In this document: in pieces, positions 59,278 through 64,000 of the stretch
Numbering within the stretch: position 1 is the first letter of the stretch
Layout of the letters: every line of letters begins with the position of its first letter
Assembly (NCBI RefSeq): GCF_028389875.1
Contig: NC_084674.1
Coordinates: forward strand, 11,875,501 to 11,939,500
Reading direction: 5' to 3'
Source of the DNA: Rhea pennata
Taxonomy: Eukaryota; Chordata; Aves; Rheiformes; Rheidae
Length of the DNA stretch: 64,000 bases
Program-made: the position numbers and the translations under genes
Notes under the pieces: model-generated
Database searches by the model: none
What the model was told of the DNA's origin: nothing
Seen by the model: the letters and a program-made list of their open reading frames with translations, nothing else

Positions 59278-62200
59278 CTTGGCATCAATATTTTTAATCT
59301 GGATCAGTTTCCTGATCCGGTTCCCTGTGCCTCACAGCACAGTTGTGCTAGTCCAGGGAGCAGTGCAACAATCTGGTATTGCTACCAAAGACTTTGATTT
59401 GGGCATCTATCACCTGAACAGTTTTGAAGTAGGACACAGAGCTTCTCGATTTTAATGCCAGGATGATTGGCAGCAATCGTTCAGCTCAGTCTGCTCCACC
59501 AAGTCATTAATGTCACCCAGCCTTTAAATGATGCTCGATAACTTCTAGTTGATTTGTAGCAAATAGTTTAGAAGCATATCCTGGTTTTACACTATACTTC
59601 CAAGAAACTACATGATTATTATTCACCTTTGCACAAAGTTGTTTCACCTGAATTCTGATTAGCAGTTGAGAGAGCAAGTGGATATTTTCTATCTCTATAT
59701 CCTGCAAGTTTTTGATTTTTAAAAGTCTTTTCAGTTTCATGTAATGGCTCAAGCCTCTTGCTTTCTCTACCCATTTCATTTCTTTTACCTTTTGTCCTGT
59801 TAGTAAATGTTGTTGTTTTTACTCCTTTTCCTGGGCTACTCTCAGTCTGTTTTGGGTTTTTTTTTCCTACTGAATGGAGGTTAAATTTGGAAGCCTTCCA
59901 GAACAGAGCAACTGTTGCTGATTCAGAGAAAATGTTTGTCTTTGGGCTCTGTATTCACTTTGTAATGTCGCCAGAGCAATTTTGGATACAGCAGTTTGCC
60001 ATGACCTCAGAAGCTAGTCCCTTACCTGCTTGAAGTAAAAGGACTCTTTCTGGATCATTTTGAGTGGTTATATACAAAATAGTCACTTCTATTTTGCCTT
60101 TATGTGCCTTGATGCTCAAACTGCACTCCGTCTTCTCTCCAAATGGAGAGGTATATCCATGTATGGGATTTATAATAAAAGCTTCAAAACTAGATTCTGG
60201 GAAGACCTCATATGATTTTTGGAGGCCAAATAAAAATTTACTTAAGCTTTTTCAAATTCAGAAAGACCTAAGGGAGTGGGTATTTTGGGAGTAAGTCCTA
60301 GATTTTTACAGTTTCTGCTGTGAATAGGTTGATGATTCAAATTCCTGCTCTGGTCAGGAATGAAGAAAGTGATTATTTTCCTATGTCATTTGTTGATTTC
60401 TGGGAAATGATCTAATAAGTTCATACACATATGTGTGTTTTCCGAGAGAACTGAATTTCTGGCTCATACTTAGTCACTTGGGTAAATTAAGTCTGAGAGA
60501 AGCTGGCAAGGATAATAATATAGCTGGGAAGTTTGTGGCAAGCCCAGCTGCACCATACAGATTTTCTTCTCCACAGCAGTGAGTGAATGAGCTGCCACTA
60601 TTTCCAAATTCACCAAACAGGTAATGTTGAAGACTAAATCAGTGACGGTGTTTAGCTGAATATTCAGACTGGCATCACTAAGCCCCTTTCCGAACAATAA
60701 TAAAGTAAAAGCATAAAGGGAGGTAAAAAGGTAGAGGAAGAGGTATAAATTTTATGCTTTATATGAAGGAATATAACAGACTAACCTAGATGTAGGACAG
60801 TTTCAAGACACAACTCCATCATCTGCCTGAATTCCCTGCTGTAGGTCTTCACACACATGCCTGACTCTGCCTTAGCCCACATTTCAATTTGCTTTCTTAT
60901 TGTTTTCTTTCTCAGTGTTAGCTTGATTTTCATTCATTTTTGGGCTAAGCTGTCTTGTCATTTTTATTGACATTGCCAGCAATTCCATTATCAATCTGTA
61001 GCAAATCACATATAAATAACAGTTGTCATGCTGATACACAGCCCCAGAGTTACAGCCGCTCATCACATTGTGCTGACTGTCTTAAGAACAGGGGAAGCAG
61101 AAAGTGAAGGGAGAATCAGGATTTTAACAGACAAATACTTGAATCAATTTAATAAATGAATAGGAAAGCTCAGTTCTGAGAATGAATGGCACAAGTGAGT
61201 TTAGTCTTGTTCAAGGCTGTGTTCCTGAAGCCACTAGACAGTTTGGCCTGAGGGCCAATGTTTGCTGTAGAAAGACCCAGAATTAATTTTCAGGGGAGGA
61301 AGAAAAGGGAGAAGCTTTAGATTCTATCATCTTTGATATACGAACAAAGAGTTATAGATTTATAGGTCAGGCATAACAGGCTAGCACTGTATGTCAACAG
61401 TTCAGAGAAGTTTGGACATGACCTGTTAAAAGGCAAAATAACTCCATCATTTACTTTGTTAGAAGTCCAGCTAATTCCAGCTAATTCTCATGACTCTCTG
61501 GACTTAGCTGGGCTTTCAATGGTTAATTCATAGTGGCTCTAGGAGTCACACTCTAGGAGTGTGTGATTCAAAATCCACTCCAGTAGTGGGCCTGTGAACT
61601 CTTTCTGAATTTCTATCTCTGTACTGAACAAACTTGCCAGCATGTCTAGCTCACATTCCAGTGAAATTGTGTTGGGCAGTGGAATAGATGACACCAAGAG
61701 AAAGATAGCTTTCTGCAACTTCTCTGCAGATGGTTGCAATTTGGAGAGTGAGGATAGGGCAGGGCTGACGTAACATAGGACCAGCCAAATTTATAAGGAA
61801 TCTGTTGGAGGAAAGGGAGGAAAAAAGGAGAGAAAGTCCATGATTTAGCAGAAAACCTATGCATTGCAAGAGAAGGGTTCTAAACCCCTAAAAACTAATC
61901 CCCAAGACCCTTCTAGGACAGTAAGTAAACCAAGGCAAGAAAATACGTGATGGATATTACAATTTTTGTACTGAGGAATATGGAATTTGTTTTAGAATCC
62001 CATGCAAAATTTCCTTGTGTTGTATGCACCTGCCTCTAAAACTTAAAACTGCAGATTCAGAGCACCCTGAAGGTACAATTCAGAGAAAGATTTGCTTAAA
62101 TTACTGGGAGATTTTGGAGGGATGAGTGCGTTGGGTGAAAGACCTTGAAAAGCCTTGGTAACAAACTGAAAACTTTTGTTCTGTTAAGTTGTAGGTGAGC

Positions 62201-64000
62201 TGAGGACAGAAACAGCATAGCAGTCTATTCAGTCCCAGAGGAGTTTGAAAACACAAGGACTTAGAGTATAAGGTCAAACACAGCAGTGTGATCAGTGTTC
62301 CGCTCCTACAGTTGTCACATCACAGCAACTTCCTAGTGTTGGTGGCTGAGTCAAATTTAATTTAGAGAAAAGGACAGTGTATATTGCATAGACTCAAAAA
62401 GAAAAATGTGCTGTACTGCTGGGCATCAGGGAGGTGTTTGTAGCCAAGTGGTGGCTGATAGCTGTGCGATAAATCAGTTATTTCTTCTGCTACTCCTCAC
62501 ACTGACTGCCTTAGCTTGAATGTGAAAACCAATCTTCAGAAGAAATAAGGCATATTTTACCAGCCCTAAGTATATTTACAAGCGTTTACAATCAAAGGTT
62601 TTTACTGGCAACGTTATGATGATTCTTTTGCATAGAAGAAAGTAGCCGTGAGCATCAATTAAGGGATTAAAATAACAAAACGAACCATTAATTAGAGCAG
62701 TTAAGCAATAAAATTAAACTGCTTTTAAACAGCTTCTCAATAGCCATCACTTTTAAGAAAAAACTGCGTTTAAAGACTAAGTCAAAGACTTTCCTACAAG
62801 CAGAATGTCTGCATGGGAGGATCTACTCTGAGCCATGATTCAGGAAAATATTTTGGTATGTGTTGAAACACCATTTCTGAATAAATATATTTTCCTGATT
62901 TGAACTTTAGTAGTAGTAAGTGACTTTTCTCCAGCCATAGTAAATGTAGGAAAAATTTGTTGACTTTATAATTGCAGAATTCCTGCTGGCTGAACCACTA
63001 CATGGATCATACCATCACAGTTGTGGTTATTCTCTAAACTGTAGATACTCAAAGCCTCATGCTGCCATTATGAATGCCAAATGCTCTGGCTGCAAACCAC
63101 TCAGTAGAGCTCATGAAGTATCTTCAGCTGATGTTGGTAGCACTGGATACAGAATGTCAGGTTAAACACACTGGTCTCCTGCGTTTTCAAATAACTAACA
63201 GCAGAACTTCAAGTCCTTATTCAGTTTTTACTTTGGAAAAAAATCAGCATAGGCAACAGTTTCTAGAATTTATTGTGACTTTATCTAAAAGCTCTTGTGA
63301 TTTTTTTTAACATTCCTGAGCTACTTCCCTAGCTGATGTACATAGGCTAACTGTTTCCTGAACAAAACCTGCTCTTTGAGTTGCCAGCTACAGCAGAGAG
63401 TACCTCCTGGCAGCTCTGAGTGCTGGAGGTCATACGAACTGGCACAGCTTGCTCAGATAATGTGATTTCCCCCTCCTTAGTTGGGGGATTATCAGTAGAA
63501 CTGCACAAGATATGTGAACAGGAGATAATATTTGCAAGAGAAACAACAGCCAAGTCACCAAGAAAATTGCTGTAGAAAAACAAGTTTTACCTTACATAAC
63601 CTCCCCTATGCCAAACAAGAAATCTTACTTAGGACCAGATCCTGCTCTCTTTGAAATAAGTGGAAATTTTTCTATTTGCTTCATTGTGGAGGGTCAGGCC
63701 CACAAAGAGTCTAGTTTGTCTCTGTGAACAGGGTAAAGAAACAGAAGAAACATCTGAGGCAACTTGTAAGAATTTCCTGGCAGTGAAGGTACCAATAATT
63801 AACAATTAGAAAACTCTAATGCTTTGTATAAAAACATTTTAATACACATTTGCTTTCCTCCATCCATACTTGCTTCTCATGAACTGGAAAGAGAATTGTG
63901 AAATATCTGGCAAATGGAAAGGAATTCGATCTAGATTCTGGTCTCTGTCAATGTGTTCTTTCTGCTTTGTAAGTTCTGTATGTTCTGGAAGCACACTTGG

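Larger units (their letters stand above)
53112..64000 (-). other. Presumed upstream intron of the netrin-4-like gene
   Basis: The acceptor at 53111/53112 shows that the gene continues upstream, but no laminin N-terminal exon is visible up to the right edge, so the intron is probably at least 10.9 kb. It includes (AACG)n at 58161-58191, T25 at 59253-59277 and a purine-rich open stretch at 57565-57975 of unknown nature. Confidence 0.6.

Overview
This is vertebrate nuclear DNA: AT-rich introns, GT-AG split genes, one sharp CpG island and abundant microsatellites. It reads as a bird and most probably a passerine, because positions 1287-1415 hold a tRNA-Ile-headed SINE with a CR1-type tail, the structure of TguSINE1. 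The gene order matches the CHCHD4-TMEM43 neighbourhood of human 3p25; placing it on the bird homologue of chicken chromosome 12 is inference. No bacterial or phage system, CRISPR array or intact retroelement was found.

Layout. 1-330 may be the 3' end of XPC, judged from human synteny only. 1755-15619 is TMEM43 on the minus strand; all 12 coding exons were placed by eye and join to exactly 400 codons plus stop. 15400-16310 is a CpG island acting as a shared bidirectional promoter, with the two start codons 365 bp apart and two ZNF143/THAP11-like elements between them. 15985-26474 is CHCHD4 (MIA40) on the plus strand; three exons join to 138 codons plus stop. 26.7-38.2 kb is intergenic sequence between two convergent genes. 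38251-53111 is the C-terminal part of a netrin-4-like gene on the minus strand: seven exons join in frame to 347 codons plus stop and cover three laminin-type EGF repeats, a linker and a complete netrin (NTR) module. Its N-terminal exons lie beyond the right edge; 53112-64000 is read as a long intron.

Function. TMEM43 encodes an inner nuclear membrane/ER protein. CHCHD4 encodes the oxidoreductase of the mitochondrial intermembrane-space import relay. They share a promoter but no evident pathway. The third gene encodes a secreted basement-membrane-type netrin. Human NTN4 lies elsewhere (12q22), so this copy is probably a second netrin-4-type gene kept in birds.

Most interesting items: the netrin-4-like gene itself; a roughly 100-nt (CT)n/T13 microsatellite that forms the polypyrimidine tract of its last exon; a duplicated 88-bp intronic segment; a tRNA-Ser-like relic in CHCHD4 intron 2; and the paired ZNF143-type promoter elements. 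No wholly new system was identified. All exon calls were made by hand translation and splice-site reading without database searches.
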